64,000 bases of DNA from Saussurea involucrata (taxonomy: Eukaryota; Streptophyta; Magnoliopsida; Asterales; Asteraceae): positions 59,938,484-60,002,483 of the forward strand of contig CM066313.1 of assembly GCA_033807775.1 (NCBI GenBank), written 5' to 3'. This document shows, piece by piece, positions 32,331 to 44,003 of the stretch; position 1 is the first letter of the stretch; every line of letters starts with the position of its first letter. A program made the position numbers and the translations under genes. Under the pieces are notes generated by a model. That model did no database searches. It was not told the DNA's origin and was given only the letters and a program-made list of their open reading frames with translations.

Positions 32331-34977
32331 CTGACAAACTGGCTTTGGAAGCAAGATCGTCAGATTTTCATCGTCTTCAGCGACACTTTTTCCTTTGCCC
32401 TTGTCAGCTTCAGACGCTGAAGGCTTTGTCTTGGTCCGCTCCCCTGTAGATTCTTTTATCAAGATCCCTTTAAGAGCTTTAGCCCTCTGAGCAGGCTTGA
32501 CGATAAAGGAGTCATCATCATCATTCTTTGGAGAAGTGGATGGTTCATCATCAGATAAGTCGACGGCTTCTTCATCTTCAGCTTCAGACTCAGATTCTTC
32601 AGCATCTTCTTCGAGTTGCTCTCCCTCAGATACAGAGGTAAGCTTCTCGGTTCCCTCAGGGTTTTCATCTCCCTGAGGTCCAGCATCAGCTTCTTCAGCT
32701 GTCTTCTCACCCTCTTCAGTAAGGGTAAGGTCTTCAGTCTTCTCCCCCTCGATAGATTCATTTTGGGGAAGGTATTCAGAGTTCTTCTCCCCCCTTCCTC
32801 ATGATGAATGGGGGAGGAATGCGTTGACTCAACAGTTGGTTTTTGTTCCTTGTCTTCTCGGCCAGGGATCCCCATATAAACTTTAATCGCTGCTACTCTG
32901 TATTCTAGGCCAGTAATAGCAGGAATGATCTTCAAGAGTTCAGCACGATCCGCCGTAGTAAAGTTCTCAGGTGCAGGGGCAGGGGCGGTCATGTTATTCA
33001 GGATCTGCTTCATCATTGTCTTCATTGAACCAACGTCAATCTTTACAGAACTTATGTCAGTCTTTACAGCGGACATGTCTCCCTCGAGTTTTCCAACCGA
33101 TGTCTTCAGCGTTGTAAACTCGCTGGAAAAGGATTGAACTGATGTTTTGAGAGAGGTGTAGTCTGTGTAGATGTCAGCGAGATCTTTGGCAAAGTCGCTG
33201 AGAGTGTGATCAACCTTCTCCAAGTCAGCTTTGGAGGCATTCTGTTCAACCACTATTGTCAGCTTGGTGAGATTCTCTCCAGCGTTTGTTACAATTGAAG
33301 AGTTGTCAGAGAGTGTAGTGGTGAGACCTGTCAGCTTCGTATCCAGGTTCTTTAGAGAGGCGTTGATGTCTCCCAAATTAGGACCTGTAACATATAAGTA
33401 CTTGTGAACAGAGGAAAGCTCAGAAGTTTCGGGTTTAGTTACAGTGTATATGGTTTGGTGTATACCTGCAGGAGGGTTGACGAAGTCATCAAAACTTCTG
33501 TGACCTGAATAATGTTCCATGTCGTCAGCGAGAGTGCGTATACGCATGGATGGTTCTGCAGGTCCTGTTTCCATCATCCCTTGAAAAGTATCAGCTTTAG
33601 CTTCTGTAGGAATGACGGTTGTTCCAGTGATCGCGGTGACAACTGGATTAGAGACCAATGGAGTAGAAAGAGAAGCGAAGGTTGAGAATGTTGGTTGGGT
33701 GCGGGGTTCAGCGTTGGATTCGCTGAGAATTACTTCTTCAGTCGTTTGAGAGACTAAAGGAGGTTGGGTAGATTCCAAGTTTATAACTTCAATGTTTAGA
33801 GACGCTGAAGATGGGATGGAATGGGTGGCTTGATCAGCTATGGCAGAGCGTACCACTGAACTTTCCTTCAGCTCTTCAAGATGAGCTGAGGAGTCTTCAG
33901 CAAGAGATTGCTGGGGTTGCTCCTTGGTTTTCTTAGTTCTTTTGGAACTAAGTTGGGTAGATGAGTGTTTCCTTTTATGAGAAGGAACGGAGGTTGCAAC
34001 TAGGGTACAAGCGATGGGTTTGTCCGCTGAAGGAGCTGCAGAAGTAGAAGAAGAAGGATTGAGAAGAGTTAAGAGTGTAGAAAGACGTACCTCATTTTCC
34101 ACCGGTTTGAAGTCAAGTACTTTAGGGCCAACCTGAGAGAGTTTCAGGTCACCCTCTTTTGGGTAGCTGTCCTTCAGGCCTGTTTGGAAGACGGCGCTGA
34201 TGAATCTAAGATATGGAACCCATGGAGATCGGTCAGCGGCAGAGTCTACTCTGAGTACAAGATCATCGTAGATTATCGATGCCCAGTCTATATGTAGACC
34301 TTTCAACAATGCATATCCCATTGCTTGCTGAGGTTGAGCGGCTTGGTCAGAGGAGCCGGTCTTTGCAGTCATGCAGCTTATCAAATGTGCGAAGATGAAG
34401 TTCATCTCGCTGGGCATTTTTGATTTCTTGATGAGGGTCAGTTTCTTCTTAGGCTTCTTATCCCTCTCAGTCTCCCACCCATAGCCCATTGCATCGAAGA
34501 ATGCAGTGATGGCTTCCCTATCTGAATGTTTCTTGTGGTCAGGGAGAGGAACAAAATGTTTTTCTTTTGTGGTGATGGGAAGGATCAGGGCTTTGCGGAT
34601 AATGGCAGGGGTGATCTTTATAGTGCCAAAATCAGTATCACAGAGGATGCAGTCAATTGTTTTTAAGGAGTCTTTGGTTGATGGTAGCTGAGAGTGTCTG
34701 GCAGAATACCAGAACTGAGAAAGTAGTAGCTGATGTGTAGGAGGTGTTATTGTCAGGGCTGTTGAGAGGCAACAGTTTTTCAGGAAACTCACAGCATCAT
34801 TCAGATGTGTGACTTGCTTTCGAGGACGAAACTCGAAAAGCGCATAGAGGTTGTTTGACTTTGTCCAATCAAGTTCTTCAAGAGTGAACTAGACCTGAGG
34901 AGCCTTGGTGTTTTCCAATTCCTCAGCAGTATCAGCAGCAATGTTCTCAGCGGTAGGAATGTCAGCAGATGCGATTT
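32331..34977 (-). pseudogene. env-like ORF of C, exon 1
   Basis: A long open stretch (777 codons from 34792). The N-terminal domain carries MGYGWE, MNFIFAHLISCMTAKTGSSD, LLKGLHIDWASII and WVPYLRFISAVFQ, the same motif order as in A and F. Then come a basic patch (KRKHSSTQLSSKRTKKTKE), a Ser/Thr-rich middle, a heptad-like coiled-coil region (about residues 460-620, many S.L/T.L..D repeats) and an acidic tail. In C the tail is shifted into another frame near 32795, as shown by comparison with E. The frame also continues upstream of 34792, with TAG at 34889-34891 in between. No start codon is evident near the acceptor (about 34978-34996), so it may be lost. No membrane segment seen. Confidence 0.78.
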
Positions 34978-34995
34978 CTGTATTATCAGTTCAAC

Positions 34996-35372
34996 CTAAG
35001 ATATAACAAATAAGAATAATCTTAATGTGGATAGATTTTCCAATAAGATGGTTCGAATTTTGTCCATTTCATTCAGACAAAGATGTCTTAATGAAGATTA
35101 GGGTTTTTCTTGGTTTTGAAAAAGAAAAGCAAACCCATTAAAAGACTTGTTTTCCAGTTTCCTTTGAGAAATAGGATTCTGGAAAAACGTATGAAGAACA
35201 AGTTTAAGATTTTGCGTTTAAAGTTGAAGAACAACCATGAAAGGTTGTGTTCATAAAACCATGAAAGAAATGATTTCAGTTTTGAAAAAGTTCTTTTGTT
35301 TGATCTTGTAAAAACAATGAGAAGATCAGAAACAAGTTATAAAAAATAGGTAAATAATAAGAGCATATTAAC
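34996..35372 (-). other. Possible leader intron before the env-like ORF of C
   Basis: Donor CATCAAAG|GTTAAT at 35372 and acceptor TATATCTTAG ending at 34996 (or ATAATACAG ending at 34978). The donor lies at the end of a TTCATCTCCTTCTTCATCA stretch, much like the first exon in A and F. The donor is weaker than theirs. Confidence 0.4.
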
Positions 35373-35503
35373 CTTTGATGTTGATGAAGAAGGAGATGAA
35401 CAATTGTTCTTGAAAAACTTGACAGCAAAATGCAACAGTAAATCTTTCTTGCTTGGAGGAGAAGTTTTTTCGCGTAAAGGAAAAAATATAAACCCAAAAA
35501 GTG

Positions 35504-35511
35504 TTTATATA
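35504..35511 (-). promoter_or_regulatory. TATA box of an internal promoter in C
   Basis: Minus strand TCACTATATAAACAC between pol and the env-like ORF, preceded by a TCTCTCTCTC-type stretch. It lies about 140 bp before the putative leader intron, the same arrangement as in F. Confidence 0.6.
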
Positions 35512-35651
35512 GTGAGATTTGAGAGAGAGAAAAACTCGAGCGGGAAAGTTTTTCATCATGACACGGACACATGTTTGCATTTGATTGGAAGTTAAACGAA
35601 ACATGCAAACGTGTGTCAGAAAAAGAACGTGCCGGGGCTTATCCGTTGCGA

Positions 35652-35659
35652 TGACGTCA
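35652..35659. promoter_or_regulatory. TGACGTCA box (bZIP/CRE type)
   Basis: Perfect palindrome TGACGTCA, the binding site of plant TGA/bZIP factors, about 145 bp upstream of the internal TATA box in element orientation. An ACACGT core lies between them. Confidence 0.55.
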
Positions 35660-35920
35660 CAACTGTCCTTTCATATTCTTTTAGGATGTCTCTGAGGTTT
35701 TGAAAGCTTAGGGACACTTTTGAAAACATGAAGCACTGAATAGAAATATCAGTTGGTTTTAGAAAATTTCAAAGTATCGCTTATTAAGAAAGAGATATTC
35801 GGCGATGCAATTTGTTTTGAAATCTTGCATTTACATGCGATTGTCAGAGAGAAAAACATACCTTGATATCAGCGAATCAAGTTTATTCAGAGAGAGGATG
35901 ATAGAATAGGTTATACAAGT

Positions 35921-38900
35921 TCATTGTTCCCGAGAGCTATACAAGTTCGTATAATTGTATCGCTGATCAAATGTGAACCGCTGAATATTTTTTTCTTCAA
36001 AGTTCAGCATTCCAAGCTCGCTGATGAGAAAGTTGAATCTTGTCTCATCAAGAGGTTTGGTGAACAGATCAGCTAACTGATAATCAGTTGGGATAAAAGG
36101 AAGTTCTATATTACCATTCATCACGTGATCTCTGATAAAATGATACCTGATTTCGATGTGTTTTGTCTTTGAGTGTAGCACTGGATTGTTGGCTATAGCG
36201 ATGGCACTTGTGGTGTCGCAATAGATTGAAATTTTTGAGAACTGAATGTCATAGTCTAGTAGTTGATTTCTCAGCCACAAGACCTGAGAACAAGAGCTTC
36301 CAGCGGCTACATATTCAGCTTCAGCTGTGGAGGTGGACACTGAGTTTTGCTTTTTACTTGTCCAACTCACCAGCTTTCCACCCAGGAGCTGACAGCCTCC
36401 TGTGGTACTTTTCCTATCTATTTTGCAACCTGCAAAATCACTATCTGAATAGGCGACTAGATCGAACCCTGAGTCTTTGGGATACCAAAGACCTAGATTT
36501 GCAGTACCCTTAAGGTATCGAAAAATTCGCTTTACAGCGATCATATGAGATTTCTTAGGTTCAGCTTGATATCGTGCACACAAACAGGTTGCGTACATAA
36601 TATCGGGTCGACTAGCTGTAAGATACAAAAGAGAGCCGATCATCCCACGGTACAGCGTGACATTAACAGAAATACCATTAGTATCCTTATCTAGTGTCAG
36701 CGGTGGTGCCATAGGGGTTTTCATAGCTGAACTCTGAGTTAAATCGAATTTCTTCAGCATATCTTTAACATACTTTCCTTGATTAATGAAAGTTCCTTTT
36801 TCATTTTGCTTTATCTGAAGACCAAGGAAATAAGTTAGCTCACCCATCATTCTCATTTTATACTCTTCTTTCATTCTATTAGCGAAACGAGTACAAAGAT
36901 CAGGGTTAGTAGAACCAAATATAATGTCATCAACATATATCTGAACAAGAATGATATGACCTTTCAATATTCTGAAAAATAGAGTTTTGTCAATTTTATC
37001 TCGCTCAAAATTTTCAATATGGAGATAAGTAGAGAGAGTGTCATACCATGCACGAGGAGCTTGTTTTAAGCCATAAAGTGCCTTATCCAGTTTATAAACA
37101 TAACCTGGACGCTTAGGATCTGAGAATCCTGGAGGTTGTTCCACATAGACTTCTTCATTCAACTTTCAATTTAGAAACGCTGACTTAACATTCATCTGAT
37201 ATACTTTGAAGTCTTTATGTACAGCGTATGCTAAGAATAGACGAATAGATTATAGTCTTGCTACTAGAGCAAATGTTTCGTCGTAATCCATGCCTTCCTC
37301 TGGTCTGTATCCCTGAGCAACAAGATGAGCCTTGTTGCGGGTTACAGTTCCATGTTCGTCCAACTTGTTTCGATAGACCCATTTAGTGCCTATCATTGTT
37401 TTGTCAGTTGGTCTTCGAATAAGTTTCCAAACTTTATTTCTTTCGAATTCAGTCAGCTCTTCTTGCATGGCGCTGACCCAGTTTGGATCTTTGAGGGCAT
37501 CATCTATTTTCTTTGGTTAAATCAGAGAAATAAAGTTAACAAATAGACAAATATTACATGCACTTCGTCGAGTCTGAACACCAGCGTTTAGATCACCAAG
37601 AATTTGATCAATTGGTGATTTACAGTCCATCGCTGAGCCGGAGCATAAGTCGCTGACTTAACCTGAACTGAAGGAGCTGAAGATTAGGCTTCAGCAACTT
37701 CTAGAGTATCATCCAAGAGAGGAGTAGTTGCAGTTGTCATTTCATTCACTGATTGCTGAGAAATAGATGGAATGTCCGAGACATTTGGTTCAGAAGCAGG
37801 TATAGTGTTTAAAGGAACAGCTGAGTCCCATGATGTTTCAGCTTCACTATTCTGCATGTTTGGAATGATAGTAGGACTATCATCTTCAACTGTATGAGTA
37901 TGAGGAGTGGGATCATCTTCTGAATCACCAAGATGAGAAAACATCCATTGATTCAGTTCTTCAGTATCTTCGGACGGTTTAGAGTTCGCTGAACGAGATT
38001 CATCAAACGTGACGTGAATAGTTTCTTCAACAGTTTGTCTTCTACGATTGAAGACTCTAAAGGCTTTGGAGATTGAAGAATATCCAAGAAAGATTCCATC
38101 ATCAGCCTTAGGATCAAACTTTCCAATGGCATCTCTGTTGTTCAGTATGAAACACTGACATCCAAAGATGTGAAGAAAGCTAATTGAAGTCTTTCTCCCA
38201 TGAAAAAGTTCATAGGCTGTCTTATTGAATCTTTTGACTATCAGCGACCTGTTTTTCGTAAAACAAGCAGTGTTGACAGCTTCTGCCCAAAACTGAGAAG
38301 GCAGGTGAGAATCGCTGAGCATTGAACGTGCAACTTTAATAATTGTTCTATTTCTTCTTTCAGCGACTCCACTTTGTTGTGGTGTTCTCACTGAAGAAAA
38401 GTTGTGAGAAATACCCTTACTCTCAAAGAAGTAATCAACAGAACTGTTTTTGAATTCAGTCCCATGATCACGGTCAAGTTGTTCAGGGTTTCCATCTTTC
38501 TAACAAAGGTGATGAGTTCTTCAGGGGTGTCACTCTTAGAACGGAGAAACATAACCCATGTAAAGCGAGAGAATTCATCAACTATGACCAACGTATAATT
38601 CTTTCCAGCGATGGATTGTTTGTTAACAGGGCCAAACAAATCCATATGGAGAAGTTGTAGAGGAGATGACACTGAGGAGACTTGCTTTGACTTAAAGCTT
38701 GCTTTGGTCTGCTTGCCTTTCTCACACGCTAAACATAAAGACTCTTTGGCGTATGAGTGTTGAGGTAGACTAGTGACTAACTCTTTTGAAGAAAGAGTAT
38801 TCAGTGTCTTGAAATTCAGATGAGAGAGCCTCTTATGCCATAGCCAGTTGACATCAGATGAGGCTTTTTAGAAAAACAGGAGTTCTCAGTTGTTGTTGAG

Positions 38901-39250
38901 TCCATGTTTATTACATAAACATTTTCCAAACGATAACCGCTGAGAGCTATCTTCTCCTTTTTGTCAGCGACAAAGAAGGATTCCTTAGTAAAGATTACTT
39001 TGTTATCCATGTCGCAAAGCTGACTGATGCTTAGAAGATTATGCTTCATCCCTTCAAGATATGCGACTCTTCTGAAGGTGGTTGTACCATTTGAGAGTAC
39101 ACCAAACCCTTGGGTATGTCCTTTTCCATTTCCACCAAAAGTCACAGCGGGACCCTTCTCTTCCTTGTATTCAGCGAGCATACTTTTCTTTCCAGTCATG
39201 TGTCTAGAGCATCCGCTATCAAGATACCAGATACCCTTCTTAACCTGCAT
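35921..39250 (-). pseudogene. pol: pol of element C: protease, integrase, RT, RNase H, broken
   Basis: Protease begins near 39250 with LDSGCS. The integrase core shows LLHMDLFGPV (38640) and TPQQSGVAERRNR (38385), with the C-terminal region to 37684. RT begins around KWVYRNKLDEHGT (37380) and has YVDD at 36926-36937. RNase H has TAEAEYVAAGSS (36315) and ends after GMLNF; the frame runs to 35921. Breaks: a frameshift near 38840, another between 38470 and 38390, stops and shifts between 37684 and 37468 and between 37250 and 37162. The last 413 codons are intact. Protease is in the same frame as the upstream gag extension, separated from it by TAA at 39263-39265 and a CCTTTGTAATGCAG stretch. Confidence 0.9.
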
Positions 39251-39262
39251 TACAAAGGAAGA

Positions 39263-40438
39263 TTAGTTTTTCTTGGGTACCCACTTAACCATGTATACAC
39301 ATTTATCAGTGGAAGTAGTTGGAATGGAAGGTTCAGTAGTCTTCGCAGCATTTGAAGATTCAGCTTTGTCAGTCTTCACTTTGGTTAATTTCTTAACCTC
39401 AGTGGTCTTCTTTGCCTTGGGGGCAATGATCTTCACCTTAGCTATCTTTTCAGCTTTGGTGGCTGTGGGGCACTTACTAGCAATATGATCAGTAAGTCCA
39501 CAGTGATAACATTTCCTATAACTAAAAGTATTTCTAGGACCATTTGAATGCCGAGCTTTAGATTTTGAAATAGAAGGACCAACACCAAATAAGCTATCGT
39601 CTTTTGAAATAGGAGGAACATTCAGTTCTTCTGATTTCCTACCAAGGACATCCACTCTGAGTCTAGGAGTAGATCGCTGAATAGATCCACGCTGAGTAGA
39701 TCTAGAGATCTGATTCCTTGATCCAGAGGGATAGGTCACTGAAGCTTTAGAAGCATTCAGCTTAAGTACTAAGGTACCCTTCTGAGGATTTTGGTTAAAA
39801 GAAATTCTTCTACCTTTATCTTTAAAGACAGAGGTAGATTTTGGATAAACCATTTTCTATTTACCTTTTGAAGAGGTAGGAGTTTCCTCGGGGATAGGCG
39901 GTCTAGAAGAGGAACATTGAGAGGATGAAGTATCAGCGACTGAGGATACGAAGGTTCCAAATAAGAGCATGGAACGATCAAGGGTTGGTTCTTGAGTATC
40001 AGCTTTGTAACCAAGACCACGTTTATCACTCAGGGGAATCTGAGACTTAATTATCTCAGTGATATTTGTTGAGGAATTATACCATCCATCAACAGTAGCT
40101 TTTTCAGCTCTTAATGCAGCGATAGCTTCTTCGCGCTCGTTTTTGACTAGCTGATTTAGGTGAACTTGATCTTTAAAATCATCTTCAATTTTAGAAAGAT
40201 TTTTTATTTCAAGGTGACAGTTTTTAAGTTGTTCAGCGAGATCAAGGTTTTGATTTTCAACTACAGTTTTGCCATTCATGGCTTCATATAAACTTCTAGT
40301 CAAGAGATCGATCTTACGAAGACTATCAGCTTCATCAATATTTGCAATATTGGTAAAGAAGGAGGGTGATACCTGAGTTGCTGAGGTTGAAGTGGAGGGA
40401 ATGTCTGAGCTTTCTTCCTCATCTTCAATCTTGGCCAT
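39263..40438 (-). pseudogene. gag extension of C with second zinc knuckle
   Basis: Coiled-coil sequence (LDLAEQLKNCHLEIKNLSKIED) is followed by TAG at 39857-39859. In the same frame come a basic region and a CCHC knuckle CYHCGLTDHIASKC (39470-39511), a lysine-rich stretch and the end KWVPKKN at TAA 39263-39265. It holds the place of the middle ORF of A, B and F and ends in the same WVPK phrase. The knuckle suggests an additional nucleic-acid-binding module. Confidence 0.75.
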
Positions 40439-40634
40439 AAGACAGAGATTGGCTTCATCATCTTCAGAGTCAGATGATTATTCTTCTTCATCAGAGGTAG
40501 CCCAATCAAAGTTAGCCATCAGGCCTTTGCCTTTCTTCTTAAAGCTTTTCAGCTTCGCATACTTTTCTTTCAGCTTGGCATATTTGTCATCTCTATTCCT
40601 GGGAATAAATTTTTTCTTTGGAAAAGCTGAGGGT

Positions 40635-41585
40635 CTAGAGACTTTCATTTGACCTGCACTCGTTAGCGAAATGTCCTATCTTTTCACAGTTAAAACAAGT
40701 AGCAGTAGCCTTGTCAACAAGAGCTGATGATCTTGGCTTGTCAGTAATAGAAAGAGGTTTGTTCTTTTTGAACATTTTCTTTTTTGGCGAATCTCCTGAA
40801 CTTTTTAGTGAGGAGAGCCAAAGATTCATCATCATCTGAAGTGTCAGAATCTGATGACCTTTCAGAGTTACTCTCCAACTCAGTTATAGTGACTGAGGGT
40901 CGCTGAGTGGAAGGTTCCTCTGAGATTAAAGCAACTGGGGTGCTTTTGGAATCTTTTACAAGATTCTTCTTAAGATGACTTGATTGTTCATGATTCAGCA
41001 TCGTGCCATATAAGGTAGAAAGGGTCATTGATTTTAGATCCTTTGACAGCTTGAGACACATAGAATAACTGTCCCAGCTTTCAGGTAAACATTCTAAAAA
41101 CTTTGTCAGCACTTCAAAGTTAGAATATTCCTTACTAACAATTTTCAGATCTATTATTAAATAGTTAAAACGTTGGTGTACTTCAGAAGTACCTTCATAC
41201 TGAACACAAATTGTGTCCCACATAGCTTTTGAGGTTTTCAGGTTCATGACGGAATGGTAGACTTCGTCAGGAAGAGCAATGGATAGTATGGATCTGGCTT
41301 TGGTGTCGATAGCCACTTTCTTCTTATCTTCGTCAGTCCACATATGAATTTCTTTAGGAATCAGCCTTTCTGGAATAGCAGGTCTATTCTCAGCGGCTGA
41401 AACTGCAACATCAATTCTTACAGGAATATATGGGCCGTTTTCAAGATAAAAGGCATAGTAGGGTCTACACCTTCTAAGAAGAGAATCATCCTATTTTTCC
41501 ATAGATTAAAATTATCTCTGGAGAATCTAGGGGGTTTTGCAAGAGAACCATTGTCAATATAGTTTGTGTTTGTGTTGGTAGCCAT
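40635..41585 (-). pseudogene. gag: gag of element C, broken
   Basis: Starts MATNTNT at 41585, followed by PPRFSRDNFNLWKNRM, the usual opening of copia gag. The gag core continues with SIALPDEVYHSVMNLKTSKAMWD and CLPESWDSYSMCL (41320-41080). A CCHC knuckle CFNCEKIGHFANEC lies at 40656-40697. TAA at 41418-41420 and at least two frame changes (near 41380 and near 40790) break it. Between 40635 and 40438 no frame stays open. Confidence 0.85.
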
Positions 41586-41653
41586 TTTTAGAAATAGCAA
41601 GGAAGAGAAATCTTAGTATAGATTAGATCTTGTTTATGAGATTAAACAAACCT

Positions 41654-41665
41654 GCTCTGATACCA
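41654..41665 (-). other. Primer-binding site of element C
   Basis: Minus strand TGGTATCAGAGC, 2 nt after the 5' LTR; initiator tRNA-Met type. Confidence 0.92.
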
Positions 41666-41667
41666 CT

Positions 41668-42638
41668 TGTTGGTCCCGAAGGGCTATACAAGTTTGTAGA
41701 AGGGGGGGGGGGGGGTTGAATACAAACACACAGATTTTACTTTTCTAAATTGTTTATTGATAAATCATTAACAATTTACAGCTTGTTGCGGAACAAGATT
41801 AAGGATAAACCTAAATCTAAACAAGTTGGAACACTAAGTTTCTTGCACTAAGAAAGATAAGGAAATTACTAATAATAACCTATCTTAAGATAAGAAGGAT
41901 GAACTTGTCCAGAGTTAGCAAGTTACTTCAAAATGAAGTGAGTTCATCTTCTTATATACTGCATGCATTTATTGCATGACAGTTTACACTTTACACGTGG
42001 CAGCAGCTGATTGGTTGTATGTCATTTACCTTTGTAGACAACTTTAGTAGCCGCATGTTTGAACATTGTAGTATCAGAGTGGTTGTACGATTTCAGACAA
42101 TAAGGAGGTTCTTTTCTGACATATCGTACGGAGACGTGCAAGGGTGGTTAAGACAAAAGTACTTTGTACGGAGGACTTCATGATCAGCTTTTCGTTGATT
42201 CAACGCTTCATCATTGTTTATCAGCGAATGATAAAGTTCAGCGATAGCTGAAGTCTTGTACTTGATACTTCACGTTGAGTTGACAAATCTGAGTCTTCGC
42301 TGATCCGCATCAGTTCATTAAGAGACTTGTCGCTGGTTCTTGAGCTTGATCTTCGACTTCAACGTAGAACCTATGTTGACATGAAACTTGTCTTCAGAGA
42401 TCATAAGTAAACAACTAACTTATCAGCGATCACCATAAGTATTGAACATACTCAGAGTATTATGGTGAACAGTGTTCGCTAAATGTTTAATCTAAAGATC
42501 GAGAGTTCCTATCAGCGGTACTGTAAGATCTTAGTACTTATCAGCGATAGTGAAACTCTGATACATATTGTTTACTTACAATTTTCACTAAGTATTGAGA
42601 GAGGGTCATTATCAAATCACTGAGGGTTTGGATCAACG
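41668..42638 (-). mobile_element. 5' LTR of element C
   Basis: TGTTGGTCCCGAAGG to GGATCAAC(G), with the last base of the terminal CAACA changed or lost. It differs from the 3' LTR at about 25 positions by eye, e.g. GAATTC/GAGTTC, TTAATG/TTATTG and a 1-bp indel in TGATTG. G run of 14 at 41702-41715; TATA at 41951-41958. Confidence 0.9.
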
Positions 42639-43211
42639 CAGTAAATGATAACAAGATAGTTAAATAAGTTTCTCGTATATTGATATATTTGAATAACACC
42701 AAGAACACTTTCTTGTGAGTGTATTCTGAAATCTCTCAGGTGGCAATTCGTACAGTGGTAGTGGAATGGAATGTGCAGTGTTTATTCTCACAATTCTAGC
42801 AATAATTCCTACCAAAATCTGACAAATGTGCGTTCCACTACCCTTCTATTTATAGCCTGATAAAGTGAAAGACGGTGTACTATCAAACCCTGGAATGACA
42901 CGTGGAAAGTGTTTCTCCGTACTTTTAGGGCTGACGTGGAAGGTACGGACACGTGTCTGACACTAAGACATTTCTACGAGACTTAAGCTTCACAGAGGTC
43001 TTCATTTACCAGAGCTCTTGTGCCAGAGCTCTGATGGTCTTCTGGTGTGAACAGTTCTGCTGGTGGAACAAAAGGAGTTTTCTGCCAGAGCTCTGTCGAG
43101 CTCTGATGATCTTCTGCTCGATTTTCTTCTAAGTCTTTGGCTGGATCTCTGGTGGTCTTGTGACTTGTGATATTTTCAATACTTTTTCATATTGTATACT
43201 TGGGGCTAACA
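42639..43211 (-). mobile_element. 3' LTR of element D, left part cut by C
   Basis: The plus-strand sequence ends GGGGCTAACA at 43202-43211, i.e. the minus strand starts TGTTAGCCCC, directly beside a PPT. A TATA box (minus strand TATAAATAG) lies at 42846-42854. Upstream of it in element sense is a cluster of CCAGAGCTCT palindromes. The far end of the LTR is missing where C begins. Confidence 0.75.
43009..43105. promoter_or_regulatory. AGAGCTCT palindrome cluster in U3 of D
   Basis: CCAGAGCTCT occurs at 43009-43018, 43023-43032 and 43085-43094, and GAGCTC again near 43098, each followed by a similar TGATGGTCTTCTG phrase. Repeated palindromes upstream of a TATA box suggest protein-binding sites. 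Confidence 0.4.
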
Positions 43212-43222
43212 ATCTCCCCCTA
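43212..43222 (-). other. Polypurine tract of element D
   Basis: Minus strand AGGGGGAGATT next to the LTR start. Confidence 0.8.
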
Positions 43223-44003
43223 AGTATTGAAAATACAAATTATGCTATTTACAGAGAAGTAAACAAAAGACAAAGAGGAGAAAGTCATCCTATGTGAAAC
43301 TTAGTACTATTCTTTTAAGATGATTACATACAGTACAAAAGAACTAGTACACTAAGCATAATAGTTTCCTCTTAGAATTCTATCAAATCTTCTGATCTAA
43401 TCCCTGAATTCTAACATGAGGTCTATTTGATTGATGAAACACTTCATCACATCTTCTGGACATTTTTCTCTTAGAAGATTTATGATGATGTTTCTGAGAT
43501 ACTGCAGCGATTCACATGAATACTTGTGGGTTTCTTCTTCTCTTATGGCTTTCTTGTTGCCCTTCTGTCGGCATATGAATGTTGGTGGATTACCAACAAC
43601 AGTTCATGTTATGTGATGTCCGAAACCCTCAAAATTTTCATTTGGAGGACCAATCGCTAGTTTCTCAAGTTCAAACTCTATGCCAAGCTGAAAATCGACT
43701 TGCGTTCTGAGGTTGATGTGCTCTTGCATAGCATATTGAACTTTGACCAATGCAGTTCTTGCACCTTTGTCTATGTCGCTGTTGTTGACGCAATAGGCAT
43801 GTAGAGTTAGCAGGTCAACGGGATTCAGAAGCACAAGGTTGTTGTCGTTGAAAGATTCCATCTTCTTGTCTTCTGTCTCCACTGTGTAAAGATGATATAG
43901 AACTCTGTCATGGGAAAACTTCCAATGCTCAATCTTCAGAATTCTGTTGAAAACGAATGAAGAGTTTATGGCTTTATTTAGATGAGATTTGGTTGAGATA
44001 AAC
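43223..44003 (-). pseudogene. env-like C-terminal remnant of element D
   Basis: Holds a 92-codon open stretch (43882-43604) with a VKVQYAMQEHINLRTQVDFQLGIEFELEKL-type region. Its DFQLGIE motif matches DFQLALE in the C-terminal domain of G. The rest is degenerate. It is cut at 44003 by the LTR of E. Confidence 0.5.

Larger units (their letters stand above)
29726..42638 (-). mobile_element. Element C: complete Sirevirus-like copia element, minus strand
   Basis: About 12.9 kb with two LTRs of about 970 bp. In element order: LTR (41668-42638), PBS, gag with two zinc knuckles, pol, an internal promoter region, an env-like ORF in two exons, PPT and LTR (29726-30695). By eye the LTRs differ at about 25 positions (roughly 2.5-3 percent), so insertion is fairly recent. 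All ORFs carry stops or frameshifts. The flanks CCACT (left) and CAGTA (right) are not a target-site duplication. Confidence 0.9.
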
